Shown here one piece after another: positions 38,069 through 47,120 of a stretch of 64,000 nt of DNA. The first letter of the stretch is position 1. Each line of letters starts with the position of its first letter. Location: contig DUZW01000007.1 of assembly GCA_013349295.1 (NCBI GenBank), positions 43,423-107,422 of the forward strand, written 5' to 3'. A program made the position numbers and the translations under genes. Source of the DNA: Deltaproteobacteria bacterium. Its GTDB lineage: Bacteria; Desulfobacterota; Desulfobulbia; Desulfobulbales; Desulfurivibrionaceae. The notes under the pieces are model-generated. The model ran no database searches, had not been told where the DNA came from, and saw nothing but the letters and a program-made list of their open reading frames with translations.

Positions 38069-40363
38069 ATGGAATACGACGTTGACCTAGATGCACTCCA
38101 AGGATTTATCGATGAATCCAACGATTCACTCCAGGGAATCGAGGCTGATTTCATCGTTCTGGAGGATGATCCAGGCAACGCTGAAATCATCAACAGGATA
38201 TTCCGCCCGATTCACAGCCTCAAGGGAAATTCGGGCTTCTTCGGCCTCACCAACATCAACAAGTTCTCCCACCGCCTTGAAAATCTCCTTGACGCCTGCC
38301 GCAAAGGAGAAATTATCATCAATAAAAAAATCATCGACATCCTGCTCAAGGGGGTCGAATACCTGCAAGCCATGCTCGACCGGGCCCAGAAAAACCCTGC
38401 CGAAGTGGCTTTCCTCAACGAAGAAAAAGATTTTCTCGCCCAAGTGGAGGCAGTCCAGCCCATTGCCGCCACCGGCTCCATCCAAAGCGTCATTACCCTG
38501 GAACATCTCCTCCATGAATTTCTGAATCTAGGCCAGAACATCCAATCACACCCCCTGATCCCGGGCCTGCTGGATCAAATTGAAAAAGCAAACATCGACC
38601 TCCAAACAATTATTGCCGCCAAAAAACAAAAAGAGACGAAGAGCGCCTTCTCCCCCGACAGCCAATACTTTCTTGGCGACAGGGATTTCAGCAGCCAACT
38701 GGCCCAGTTTGGACTGGTTCTCAATTTTCTTAACGAAAGAAAGCCTGCGGGCAAGGAACTCCTCCTCGCCTTTGCTCAGGCCCTTACCCAGGTGAGTGAA
38801 GCTCTGCAGGGCAACGAAACCATTGCCGACGAACTTGGCGAGCTTTTCAGCATGCGGAACTTTCTTGATGACGCCCTGATGATGGCAAGCGATGAATACA
38901 ACACCCTCTGCCGCAACCTCCTCAACTCAGTGATCGGCTGTTTTGAAGCCAGATCAAAGAGCGGCACCGCCCGCTTGGGAGAAATCCTGATGGAGCAACA
39001 GCTCGTCAGTAAAACACAGATCTCCGCAGCCCTGTCCCAGCAGAAAAAAATCGGGGAACTGCTCATCGAACAGGGGGCTATCCGGGAAAACGACCTGAAA
39101 AAAGCGCTGGAAATCCAAAACAAAAGAGCCCTCGACGCCCACCTCAATGAAAACAAAAACAACGAACAGACAAAAACCATTCGCATTGATCAGGCCCGGC
39201 TCGACAATTTCGCCGATTCCGTGGGTGGGCTGTACATCAGCCTTGACTCCCTCAATTTCCTTAAAAAACAAATGGAAACAACCCTGGGAAATTTTAAGCT
39301 CAACACCAAACTCGACGGTGTCATCCATTCGCTTGACGAACAACTTGAAAAACTGCACAGCAATATCATGAGCATCCGCAGGGTGCCGGTCAAATCATTG
39401 TTCCAGCGTTTCCCCAAGGTAGTACGCCAGCTGTCCACCTCGCTTTGCAAAGAGGTTCGCTTCACCATCAGCGGCGAGGAAACCGTTATCGACAAAGACC
39501 TGCTGGAAAAGATCGAAAACCCCCTGGTCCACATCCTGCGTAATTCCCTGGACCACGGTCTCGAAGCACCGGATGAGAGAAAAAAAGCCGGCAAACCTGA
39601 GCAGGGCTGCCTCACACTGCATGCGCGGGCAGACGAGAACAATGTTTACATTATCATTGAAGACGACGGCCAAGGCATCAATCCGCGAAAAATGAAGGAA
39701 GTCGCCATAAAGAAAGGGTTCATGACCGCTGAAGAGCTGCAGCGGTTGAGCGACCGGGAGCTGATCAATCTCATTTTCAGGCCGGGTTTCAGTTCGGTTG
39801 AAAAAATCAGCGAGGTGTCGGGGCGCGGGGTGGGCATGGACGTGGTCATGTCCGGCCTCAAGGAATGCAACGGAGCCATCCAACTTGATTCCACCGTGGG
39901 CAAAGGTACGACGGTTTCCCTCACCGTCCCGCTCACCAAGACTCTGGTCACCAAGGATGCCATGCTTGCCGAATCAGGCAAGGAGATCTACGCCATTCCC
40001 TCCGATGAAATCACCACGGTCATTGAAACGGAAAACATCATCCCGCTCCTTGCGGAAAACAGCTGTATCGCATATGATGGTGCAATCCTGCGTCTTATTG
40101 AGCTCAACACCTTCTTTTACCCGAAAGCCTCCTCGAGTCTGACCGAGACGACCAAGAAAAAAGTTGTCGTGGTTTGCAAGCCCTATGGGGTCTGCCTGCT
40201 GGTTGACGGCATCCAGTCCCACCAGAAGATCGTGGCCAAGGAGTTCGGCAAAGGATACCAAAAACTCAAAAAAATCGATGGGATCCGCGGATACACCATT
40301 ATGGGCAACGACGATATTGTCCTGATTGCCGATATCAAGGAAATTGCCGAGCATGCCTTATAG
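38069..40363 (+). CDS. Hybrid CheA-type histidine kinase with MshEN-like insert
   Basis: 764 residues. P1/Hpt domain with phospho-accepting His49 in PIHSLKGNSGFFG. A helical linker, then two tandem 24-residue MshEN-like motifs, Arg302-Gln325 (RLGEIL...LSQQ) and Lys327-Gln350 (KIGELL...LEIQ). P3 dimerisation helices, P4 ATPase (HILRNSLDHGLEAPDE, EDDGQGIN, GRGVGMDVV) and a C-terminal CheW-like P5 domain complete it. The CheY-binding P2 region is replaced by the linker and MshEN insert. It has a receiver gene before it and an NtrC-type activator gene after it, but no chemoreceptor, CheW, CheR or CheB, so it may control transcription instead of flagella. Confidence 0.88.
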   Translation: MEYDVDLDALQGFIDESNDSLQGIEADFIVLEDDPGNAEIINRIFRPIHSLKGNSGFFGLTNINKFSHRLENLLDACRKGEIIINKKIIDILLKGVEYLQAMLDRAQKNPAEVAFLNEEKDFLAQVEAVQPIAATGSIQSVITLEHLLHEFLNLGQNIQSHPLIPGLLDQIEKANIDLQTIIAAKKQKETKSAFSPDSQYFLGDRDFSSQLAQFGLVLNFLNERKPAGKELLLAFAQALTQVSEALQGNETIADELGELFSMRNFLDDALMMASDEYNTLCRNLLNSVIGCFEARSKSGTARLGEILMEQQLVSKTQISAALSQQKKIGELLIEQGAIRENDLKKALEIQNKRALDAHLNENKNNEQTKTIRIDQARLDNFADSVGGLYISLDSLNFLKKQMETTLGNFKLNTKLDGVIHSLDEQLEKLHSNIMSIRRVPVKSLFQRFPKVVRQLSTSLCKEVRFTISGEETVIDKDLLEKIENPLVHILRNSLDHGLEAPDERKKAGKPEQGCLTLHARADENNVYIIIEDDGQGINPRKMKEVAIKKGFMTAEELQRLSDRELINLIFRPGFSSVEKISEVSGRGVGMDVVMSGLKECNGAIQLDSTVGKGTTVSLTVPLTKTLVTKDAMLAESGKEIYAIPSDEITTVIETENIIPLLAENSCIAYDGAILRLIELNTFFYPKASSSLTETTKKKVVVVCKPYGVCLLVDGIQSHQKIVAKEFGKGYQKLKKIDGIRGYTIMGNDDIVLIADIKEIAEHAL

Positions 40364-40435
40364 CAGACATGCTTCATCACAAGGGGCTCCCGACGCCTTC
40401 CCCCGGAACTTCCACTGCTGCAAGGTTGCTTTTAC

Positions 40436-41821
40436 ATGAACACCGTATTGATTGTTGACGATGAACCAAACTACCTGATAGTCCTCTCCGAACTGCTCCG
40501 CGAAGAAGGATTCGGGGTCTTTACCGCCGGAAATGGAGAAGAAGCCCTGAAAATTCTGGGCGAAACCGACATTGACCTGGTGATTACCGATATGCGCATG
40601 CCCGGGCTTGATGGCTTGGGGCTGCTCAAGGCGGCGAAAGCCCTCAATCCGGACCTGCCCGTCATCATGGTCACCGCCTTCGGCGAGGTCGAAATGGCCG
40701 TAGCCGCCATGAAAGCAGGGGCCTTCAACTATCTCACCAAGCCCTTCAACAACGATGAGCTGGTGCTGAACACCAACAAAGCCCTGGAGCATTACGCCGT
40801 GCTCCGCGAAAACATGCGGCTCCGGGAAGAAATGCGCTCCCGAACCTCTTATGCCAGCATGGTCGGCAAAAACCAGAAGATGCAAGCCATCTTCAACCTC
40901 ATCGAAAAGGTGGCCCCAACCTCGACCTCGGTTCTGATTACCGGCGAATCCGGCACCGGCAAAGAGCTGGTGGCCAGGGCCATCCATTGCAACAGCCCAA
41001 GGGAAAAGGCTCCGTTCATTTCCCTCAACTGCGCGGGCCTTCCGGAAAATCTGCTGGAAAGCGAGCTTTTCGGCCATGAAAAGGGCGCCTTTACCGGGGC
41101 CATCGCCCTGCGCAAGGGAAGGTTCGAACTGGCCGACACCGGCAGCCTTTTTCTCGACGAGGTCGGCGAAATGGCCATGCCTCTCCAGGCCAAGCTATTG
41201 CGCGTTCTCCAGGAACGCAACTTTGAGCGGGTCGGCGGCAACCAAACCTTGCAGGTTGATGTCCGGATTATTGCCGCAACCAACAGGGATCTCAAGGATG
41301 AGGTGGATAAAGGTCATTTTCGGGAAGATCTCTACTACCGGCTCAATGTGCTTCACATCCACCTTCCCCCCCTGCGCGAGCGCACCGATGATATCCCTAT
41401 GCTGGTCGCACATTTCGTCAACAAGTACGCCAAACAACTCAACAAACCAAAATTGGAGATTTCCACGGAAACCGTTCGATTTCTCATGACCCTGCCTTGG
41501 GAAGGCAACATCCGTGAACTGGAAAACACCATCGAACGGGCGGCAATTCTCTGCTCAAGAAACCTGATCCGCCCGGAAGATGTGCAACCCGAGAGCATGA
41601 CGGCCAAAAAGCCCCTGCAATGGTTGAACGGCTTTGACATGGAGCAGGCTATCCCGGCCAATACCCCCCTGCCCGATGTGCTTGACGGCATTGAAAAGAA
41701 AATGGTCCTCTCCGCCCTGGACAAAAGCGACTATGTCCAGACAAAGGCGGCGGACGCCTTGGGGATCACCAAGAGCTTGCTCCAGTATAAAATGAAAAAA
41801 CACGGCATCCTTAAACGCTGA
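40436..41821 (+). CDS. Sigma-54-dependent response regulator, NtrC family
   Basis: 461 residues. Receiver with Asp52 in LVITDMRMPGLDG. AAA+ domain (about 140-370) with Walker A GESGTGKE, the sigma-54 contact loop GAFTGA, Walker B GSLFLDEVGEM and the R-finger segment. Factor-for-inversion-type helix-turn-helix at the end (AADALGITKSLLQYKMKKHGI). It lies 72 bases after the CheA-like gene and is its most likely phosphorylation target along with the CheY-like protein. Confidence 0.92.
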   Translation: MNTVLIVDDEPNYLIVLSELLREEGFGVFTAGNGEEALKILGETDIDLVITDMRMPGLDGLGLLKAAKALNPDLPVIMVTAFGEVEMAVAAMKAGAFNYLTKPFNNDELVLNTNKALEHYAVLRENMRLREEMRSRTSYASMVGKNQKMQAIFNLIEKVAPTSTSVLITGESGTGKELVARAIHCNSPREKAPFISLNCAGLPENLLESELFGHEKGAFTGAIALRKGRFELADTGSLFLDEVGEMAMPLQAKLLRVLQERNFERVGGNQTLQVDVRIIAATNRDLKDEVDKGHFREDLYYRLNVLHIHLPPLRERTDDIPMLVAHFVNKYAKQLNKPKLEISTETVRFLMTLPWEGNIRELENTIERAAILCSRNLIRPEDVQPESMTAKKPLQWLNGFDMEQAIPANTPLPDVLDGIEKKMVLSALDKSDYVQTKAADALGITKSLLQYKMKKHGILKR

Positions 41822-41841
41822 CGTTGTTATTTGGGGTTTCA

Positions 41842-41885
41842 GGCTGAAGACTGAAGTATACCAAAAGAACCTTCAGCCTTCAGCC
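41842..41885. repeat. Hairpin after the NtrC-type gene
   Basis: Arms GGCTGAAGACTGAAG (41842-41856) and CTTCAGCCTTCAGCC (41871-41885), 15 bp with one mismatch. Each arm is itself a doubled CTGAAG unit. No T-run follows. It could act as an mRNA 3'-end stabiliser. Confidence 0.5.
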
Positions 41886-41934
41886 TATCCACCTGACTAC
41901 CTACAACATTTCACCCCACACTTGGTTCACGGCG

Positions 41935-42117
41935 ATGAGCTTTTCCTGTAAAAATTACGATTACAATGATGACAAATGCCTCATGCTCAAGCAGGAGTGT
42001 ATTCCCGGCCGCCCTGGATGCGTGCTTGAAGGACGGATAGCTCTGAGCGAAGCACTCACGGAGCGAATCAAGGCGTTGGAGCAGGAAAAGAACTCCAGCA
42101 AGACAAACAAGAAATAA
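41935..42117 (+). CDS. Small four-cysteine protein
   Basis: 60 residues. Four cysteines (positions 5, 15, 22, 29) sit in the N-terminal half (SCKNYDYNDDKCLMLKQECIPGRPGCVLEG), followed by a lysine-rich helix. The spacing suggests a small metal or Fe-S binding fold. Ribosome site weak. It precedes another small zinc-finger-like gene. Function unknown. Confidence 0.5.
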   Translation: MSFSCKNYDYNDDKCLMLKQECIPGRPGCVLEGRIALSEALTERIKALEQEKNSSKTNKK

Positions 42118-42189
42118 ACCGTCCCATGACGATCCCTGAAAGTTTTTTTTTAGGATTGCCGACTGCGGCCACCCCCACCCGTGTCTCCC

Positions 42190-42390
42190 ATGAAAAAAAC
42201 CTGTGACTACTGCGGCGGCTCCGGCCAGATACATTTTTTTGCCGGAGTAAGCAGATTCCATCTCTCCTGCGAAGAATGCCCCGCCTGCGCCGGGATTGGT
42301 TACGAACTTCCATCCGACGACACCACCACCCAGGACGAAAAAGAACCTTCGCCCGCAAAAAAATCTCCCCTCCGAAAGAAGGCCGGGTGA
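42190..42390 (+). CDS. Small DnaJ-type zinc-finger protein
   Basis: 66 residues. CDYCGGSGQ and CPACAGIGY are the paired CxxCxGxG repeats of the DnaJ central zinc finger, without a J domain. The C-terminus is acidic then basic and probably disordered. The ATG at 42190 is preferred over a GTG at 42181. Its stop lies eight bases before the flavoprotein start. Confidence 0.55.
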   Translation: MKKTCDYCGGSGQIHFFAGVSRFHLSCEECPACAGIGYELPSDDTTTQDEKEPSPAKKSPLRKKAG

Positions 42391-42397
42391 ACCCACC

Positions 42398-43654
42398 ATG
42401 AAAGAGATGCCCAGAGTGGCTGTAATCGGTTGCGGCCCAGCCGGACTCATGGCTGCCACCGTCCTTAGCGAGGCAGGCCTGGTGGTGGATATTTTCGAGA
42501 CAAAGGGTTCGGCTGGCCGTAAATTCCTGGTTGCCGGTCGCGGCGGGCTGAACCTCACCCATTCGGAACAGGCCGAACCCTTTGCTGCCCGCTACGGAAA
42601 CAACGCCGCAATCTTCAAAAAACTCCTGACCGTTTTTTCGCCTGCTGATCTGCGTGCCTGGCTGCGCGAACTCGGGGTGGAAACCTTTATCGGCACCAGC
42701 GGCAGGGTCTTCCCCAAGGACGCCACAGCCCCTGATATTCTCAAAATCTGGCTCGAGACCCTGGGCAAGCGCGGAGTCGTATTTCACTACCATCATCGCT
42801 GGCAGGGTTTTTCTCAAACAGGAGATCCACTTTTTCTTACCGAGACCGGAGTGCTCCGAGAATTCCCCGCCAGTGCCGTGCTCCTTGCCCTGGGCGGAGC
42901 CAGCTGGCCCCAAACCGGCTCCGATGGAAGCTGGACAGCCTTTCTCGCAGCCAAAGGCATTTTTCTTGAGCCATTCCGCCCGGCAAACTGCGGGATTGAA
43001 GTGGCTTGGTCCGAACATATCCGCACCCATTTCAGCGGCAAACCACTCAAGAATATCTTACTCCGTTGCGGCGATCGACAGGCAACCGGCGATGTGATAA
43101 TCACCACCCATGGCCTGGAAGGTGGCCCTGTCTATGCGTTGAGCGGCATGATCCGAGATCTGTTGGAAAAAAACAGCCCGGTCCCCATCTTTCTCGATCT
43201 CAAACGCGATCTCCTGCTGGAACGCCTTCAGGAAAAACTTGAACAACCCCGCAGCAAGGAAAGTCTCGCCAATTTCCTGCGCAAGGCCATACACCTCACC
43301 GGGCCGGCCTATTCGCTGCTCCGCGAAATCTGCCCCCCGGAAGACCTGAAAAACCCGGCGATTCTTGCCGGACACATCAAAAACCTTCCTGTCCCCATCA
43401 TCAAAACCAGACCTCTTGCCGAGGCAATTTCCTCCGCCGGGGGTATCACTTTTCCGGAGGTGAACGCGGACCTCATGCTCCATAAACTGCCGGGAGTATT
43501 CGTGGCCGGAGAAATGCTGGACTGGGAAGCGCCAACCGGCGGCTATCTGTTGCAGGGCGCCTTTAGCACCGGATACCAGGCCGCCAAAGGTCTCTTGAAA
43601 TGGCTGGGCCACACGCCCCCTCAACCGCCACCTTCCAGCCGACCAAAGAGCTGA
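42398..43654 (+). CDS. HI0933/YhiN-family FAD-dependent flavoprotein
   Basis: 418 residues. Rossmann FAD motif VAVIGCGPAGLMAATVLSEAG near the N-terminus. The family-specific loop GRKFLVAGRGGLNLTHSE, LALGGASWPQTGSDGSW, and the C-terminal FAD segment GEMLDWEAPTGGYLLQGAFSTGYQAA are present. It resembles the PP_4765-type subgroup. The physiological reaction is not known. Start at ATG 42398; a longer frame overlaps the preceding small gene. Confidence 0.85.
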   Translation: MKEMPRVAVIGCGPAGLMAATVLSEAGLVVDIFETKGSAGRKFLVAGRGGLNLTHSEQAEPFAARYGNNAAIFKKLLTVFSPADLRAWLRELGVETFIGTSGRVFPKDATAPDILKIWLETLGKRGVVFHYHHRWQGFSQTGDPLFLTETGVLREFPASAVLLALGGASWPQTGSDGSWTAFLAAKGIFLEPFRPANCGIEVAWSEHIRTHFSGKPLKNILLRCGDRQATGDVIITTHGLEGGPVYALSGMIRDLLEKNSPVPIFLDLKRDLLLERLQEKLEQPRSKESLANFLRKAIHLTGPAYSLLREICPPEDLKNPAILAGHIKNLPVPIIKTRPLAEAISSAGGITFPEVNADLMLHKLPGVFVAGEMLDWEAPTGGYLLQGAFSTGYQAAKGLLKWLGHTPPQPPPSSRPKS

Positions 43655-43867
43655 CAGGCTTGCTTTACCCTCTGTCGATTTCCCCAGCCCTTCGCTCATG
43701 CCCCGCCAGCGCTTTTTTCCTGCCGACAATTTCTCTGCTTTCAAACAAAACACGGTTATCAGCCAATCCATTCCTTTTATAATCAGATAACATTGTGTTA
43801 TAAAGAAACAGAGGGTCGTGCATCTTCTTCCGACTCTGAAAAAACCATTTTCACACGGAAATTCAGC

Positions 43868-44092
43868 ATGAAAATTACCATTACCTACTGCGCACAATGA
43901 AACTATCTGCCACGTGCTTCCAGGCTGGAAGCCGAGCTGAAGAAACAATTCGCCGCCGAGATTGAGCTTATTCCCGGATCAGGCGGTATTTATGAAATCA
44001 TGGCCGATGGCCACCTGATTTTTTCAAAAAAGGCGGCCGGTCGTTTTGCCGAACCCGAGGAAATCATCAGCCTCATTCAGAGCCACGGGTAG
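43868..44092 (+). CDS. SelW/Rdx-family selenoprotein (in-frame UGA as selenocysteine)
   Basis: 75 codons including the stop. Codon 11 (43898-43900) is UGA, and the frame then continues to a TAG at 44090-44092. Read through, the protein is a compact thioredoxin-like SelW/Rdx domain. It opens MKITITYCAQ, then selenocysteine at position 11, then NYLPRASRLEAELK, giving the family redox motif Cys8-x-x-Sec11. GSGGIYEIMADGHLIFSKK follows the family pattern, with GR(F) before the last helix. A stem GCUUCC/GGAAGC with loop AGGCU lies 16-32 bases after the UGA, where a bacterial SECIS element belongs. Standard gene callers would miss it. Selenocysteine machinery is not in the window. Confidence 0.8.
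43916..43932 (+). promoter_or_regulatory. Candidate bacterial SECIS stem-loop
   Basis: GCTTCC-AGGCT-GGAAGC, a perfect 6-bp stem with a G-containing 5-base loop, centred about 25 bases after the UGA at 43898. Distance and apical loop size fit known bacterial SECIS elements. Confidence 0.65.
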
Positions 44093-44113
44093 GAGGATGG
44101 TCTTCCGACAACC

Positions 44114-45106
44114 ATGAACACGCCACAGGAAACACCAGCGACCATCACCCTTCTTGATAGTCAGGAAACCAGCGAGCACTGCTGGCAGCTCAACGGCAGC
44201 CCCACCTACACCCTGGGCCGGATAGCCGGCACCGATATCACCCTGCCTTACTCATGGGTATCGCGGAAGCACGCCATGATCCAGCGGGAAGAAAATGGCC
44301 GCTACAATCTCATTGACTTGGGCAGCTCCAACGGCACCTTTATCAACGGCCGGAAAATCCATACCCCCATCACCCTGCAAAACGGGGACTGCATCGGCAT
44401 CGGCAGCACCCGTCTCCTGTTTCATCAGGAGACGACCCCAGCCCGACCGACGGCACCAATCGGCCAGGACCTTGATGAAATGACCGTGGCCTTTGTTCAG
44501 AAGCAGACCATCACCATCCTGATCTGCGATATCCATGAATTCACCAAGCTGTCCGAAACCATGGGGGACCAGTGGGTTTCCCTGCTTCTCCAACATTGGA
44601 CCGGAGGAGTAAGCAAGCTGGTGAATAAACACGAGGGGATTGTCGATAAATTCATCGGTGACGCAGTCATGGCCCTGTGGGCTGGAGCAAATCATCGGGA
44701 TAACATCCACCAGGCGCTGAAAACCGCCATTGCCATCCATGTTTTTACCAGCAATCTCTGCAAGAAGATTCCGGATCTTCCCTGGCCTTTGCAGATCGGA
44801 GCCGCCCTCAATACCGGCGAGGCCATGCTGGGAAACCTCGCCCAGGACGGCCAGAGCAACTATACCGTGATCGGGGACGTGGTCAACGTGGCGTTTCGCC
44901 TCGAATCCATGACCAACGGGCAGGAAGACATGGATCTTGTGATGGGCTGCGACGCCGCCACGCACCTCCTTGAACCAGAAAAATTTTTCAAGAAATATTC
45001 ATTCCGGCTCAAAGGAAAACAGGAGGTGGTCGAAGCCTACGGATGCAGTTTTGCCCAGCTTTCAACCTATCTCGCCCAGGCCGCCGGGACACCCTGCGCC
45101 CTGTAA
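44114..45106 (+). CDS. FHA-domain class III adenylate/guanylate cyclase
   Basis: 330 residues. N-terminal FHA phosphothreonine-binding domain (about 20-105) with TLGRIAGTDITLPYSWVSRKHAMI and DLGSSNGTFINGRKI. C-terminal cyclase domain (about 130-300) with metal aspartates in ILICDIHEFTKLSE and VDKFIGDAVMALW and the transition-state segment GDVVNVAFRLESM. Soluble. The purine specificity cannot be judged with certainty. Followed by an HD-GYP gene. Confidence 0.88.
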   Translation: MNTPQETPATITLLDSQETSEHCWQLNGSPTYTLGRIAGTDITLPYSWVSRKHAMIQREENGRYNLIDLGSSNGTFINGRKIHTPITLQNGDCIGIGSTRLLFHQETTPARPTAPIGQDLDEMTVAFVQKQTITILICDIHEFTKLSETMGDQWVSLLLQHWTGGVSKLVNKHEGIVDKFIGDAVMALWAGANHRDNIHQALKTAIAIHVFTSNLCKKIPDLPWPLQIGAALNTGEAMLGNLAQDGQSNYTVIGDVVNVAFRLESMTNGQEDMDLVMGCDAATHLLEPEKFFKKYSFRLKGKQEVVEAYGCSFAQLSTYLAQAAGTPCAL

Positions 45107-45186
45107 TGTAAGCACCGCCGGCTAAACTGACCCGAACCTTGTCGACACTGTGCCGGCATGAAAATTCTGGAGAACCTGAAAAGAAG

Positions 45187-46146
45187 ATGATTCAAGATTC
45201 CAGAAAATTAATCAGAATTAACACCGATTATCTCCTGGCGGAAGAGCGGACAATCGATTTCGACATCTACACCAAGGCTCCAAACAGCCCGAAACCCATC
45301 CTGCTGGTAGCGGCCAACAGCATCATCGCCGACATCAAGGAGGTTCTCGCCAGGAAAAACTACGGCCCGCTCTTCATCAACCAGGAGTCCGCCAAAAAAT
45401 TTGAAAATTTCATGGAGGACTCCCTCAACTCCATTATCAGGAACGCAACCATTCCCCTTGAACAAAAATCCTCCGTCGTGCATGCCTGCGCCAAGAACAT
45501 CATTCGGGATGTGTTTGACGACCCACGCAGCGGCAAAAACATCGCCCGCGCCAAAACCATAACCGGCAACATCATCGATCTTACCTTGGAAAATACCCAA
45601 TCCATCCTTCACCTGCTTCGTCTGGGCTCCCACAATTATTACACTTTTTCCCACTGCGTGAATGTCGCGGTTTTTGCCATTGGCCTCTGGCTGCGAATCC
45701 GCAAAAACGATCACACCGAACTCAACGATTTTGCCCTTGGCTGCATCCTTCACGATGTGGGAAAAAGCCAGATCATGGACAACATCCTGCAAAAACCGGG
45801 AAAACTCGACCATGACGAATTCGAAGTCATCAAAAAACACCCCGGCCAGGGGCACAGGCTCATGGCCAACCATGCGTCCGAAATTACCCTGGACGTGATC
45901 ATGCACCACCACGAAAAAATCAACGGCACGGGTTACCCCGACGGACTCACTGGGAACCAGATTTCCGACAACGCCAAAATCGCCACGATTGCGGACGTGT
46001 ACGACGCCCTGACAACCAACCGTCCTTACGCCGGGGCGCGACAGCCCCTCAGCGCCCTGACCCTGATGAAAAAAGAGATGGTCGGCCATTTCGAACAAAA
46101 AAGATTTGAAGAATTCATCCTTTTTCTAGGAGGAAGGCCTGCCTGA
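45187..46146 (+). CDS. HD-GYP domain cyclic-di-GMP phosphodiesterase
   Basis: About 319 residues. N-terminal DUF3391-like region with VAANSIIADIKEVL (about 1-110), then the HD-GYP domain: FSHCVNVAVFA, ILHDVGKSQI (metal HD), KKHPGQGHRLM, MHHHEKINGTGYPDGL (GYP motif) and IADVYDALTTNRPY. Expected to hydrolyse c-di-GMP. Start at ATG 45187, since upstream codons have no homology and only a TTG. It lies between the cyclase and ppsR. Confidence 0.88.
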   Translation: MIQDSRKLIRINTDYLLAEERTIDFDIYTKAPNSPKPILLVAANSIIADIKEVLARKNYGPLFINQESAKKFENFMEDSLNSIIRNATIPLEQKSSVVHACAKNIIRDVFDDPRSGKNIARAKTITGNIIDLTLENTQSILHLLRLGSHNYYTFSHCVNVAVFAIGLWLRIRKNDHTELNDFALGCILHDVGKSQIMDNILQKPGKLDHDEFEVIKKHPGQGHRLMANHASEITLDVIMHHHEKINGTGYPDGLTGNQISDNAKIATIADVYDALTTNRPYAGARQPLSALTLMKKEMVGHFEQKRFEEFILFLGGRPA

Positions 46147-46186
46147 GACAGCCCCCTCCCACTCACCCAATAAGGAGCAACACAGC

Positions 46187-47020
46187 ATGTGGTCATCGAA
46201 AGATGTGTATTATATCTCGGACAGCACCGGAATCCTGGCGACCAACCTCGGCCAGGCACTGATCTGCCAGTTTCCGGAAATCAATTTCCACGAAGAAAAA
46301 TTCCCCTTTGTCCTCAACCAGGAAGAAGCCCAAAAAATCCTGACCTATATCCTGAAAAAATCATCCGGCCGCCGGCCCCTCATCTTCAGCACCATCATGA
46401 CCAAGGATATCCGCGCGGTATTTGATTCTCCCGAGGTTGAACTTTTTGACGCCTTTGAAATATTCATGTCGCGACTGGAAGGCTGCCTTGAAGCCAAGGC
46501 CTTGGGGGTTCCCGGCTTTTCCCGGCATATCGACAACCTGACCATGGCCAAGCGGGTCGAGGCCATCCACTACTGCCTGGAACATGATGACGGGGTCAAC
46601 ATCCACGAACTTGACGAGGCCGAAGTCATCCTCCTGGGTGTTTCCCGCTCCGGCAAGACCCCGGTCAGCGTATATCTGGCAACGCAGATGGGGTTGAAAT
46701 CGGCCAATTTCCCCCTCACCACCGAATATCTTACCGAATACTCCCTGCCGGAAGGAATAATCAGAAACAGAAAACGCGCCATCGGCCTGACCACAACCCC
46801 TGAACTGCTCCACAATGTCCGGGAAAAAAGGTATGCGGACAGCAACTATGCCAAACGCTCCACCTGCATGGAGGAAATCCACACCGCCGAAACCATCTTT
46901 CACAACCACCAGATTCCCATTGTGTCCACGGCGGGAAAATCCATTGAAGAGATTGCCACCCAGGTTTCCCAGGAGCTCGGCCTTTCAAGAAAACCGGCCT
47001 CGTTGAACGACCGCTCCTGA
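46187..47020 (+). CDS. ppsR: Bifunctional kinase/pyrophosphorylase regulating PEP synthase or PPDK
   Basis: DUF299 family protein of 277 residues. It inactivates phosphoenolpyruvate synthase or pyruvate phosphate dikinase by ADP-dependent threonine phosphorylation and reactivates it by phosphorolysis. The P-loop is Gly151-Pro159 (GVSRSGKTP). The N-terminal YYISDSTGILATNLGQAL and KRSTCMEEIHTAETIF are family segments. GGAG ribosome site. Its target enzyme is not in the window. Confidence 0.9.
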   Translation: MWSSKDVYYISDSTGILATNLGQALICQFPEINFHEEKFPFVLNQEEAQKILTYILKKSSGRRPLIFSTIMTKDIRAVFDSPEVELFDAFEIFMSRLEGCLEAKALGVPGFSRHIDNLTMAKRVEAIHYCLEHDDGVNIHELDEAEVILLGVSRSGKTPVSVYLATQMGLKSANFPLTTEYLTEYSLPEGIIRNRKRAIGLTTTPELLHNVREKRYADSNYAKRSTCMEEIHTAETIFHNHQIPIVSTAGKSIEEIATQVSQELGLSRKPASLNDRS

Positions 47021-47120
47021 TTGTTATCAGACGACTTACCTGGACCCGATCATATTTTTTTCATGAGCCTTTTTTTTCATATGCTGACCGACCGGGCATC
47101 ATGGTAATGTGCTTCGAACA

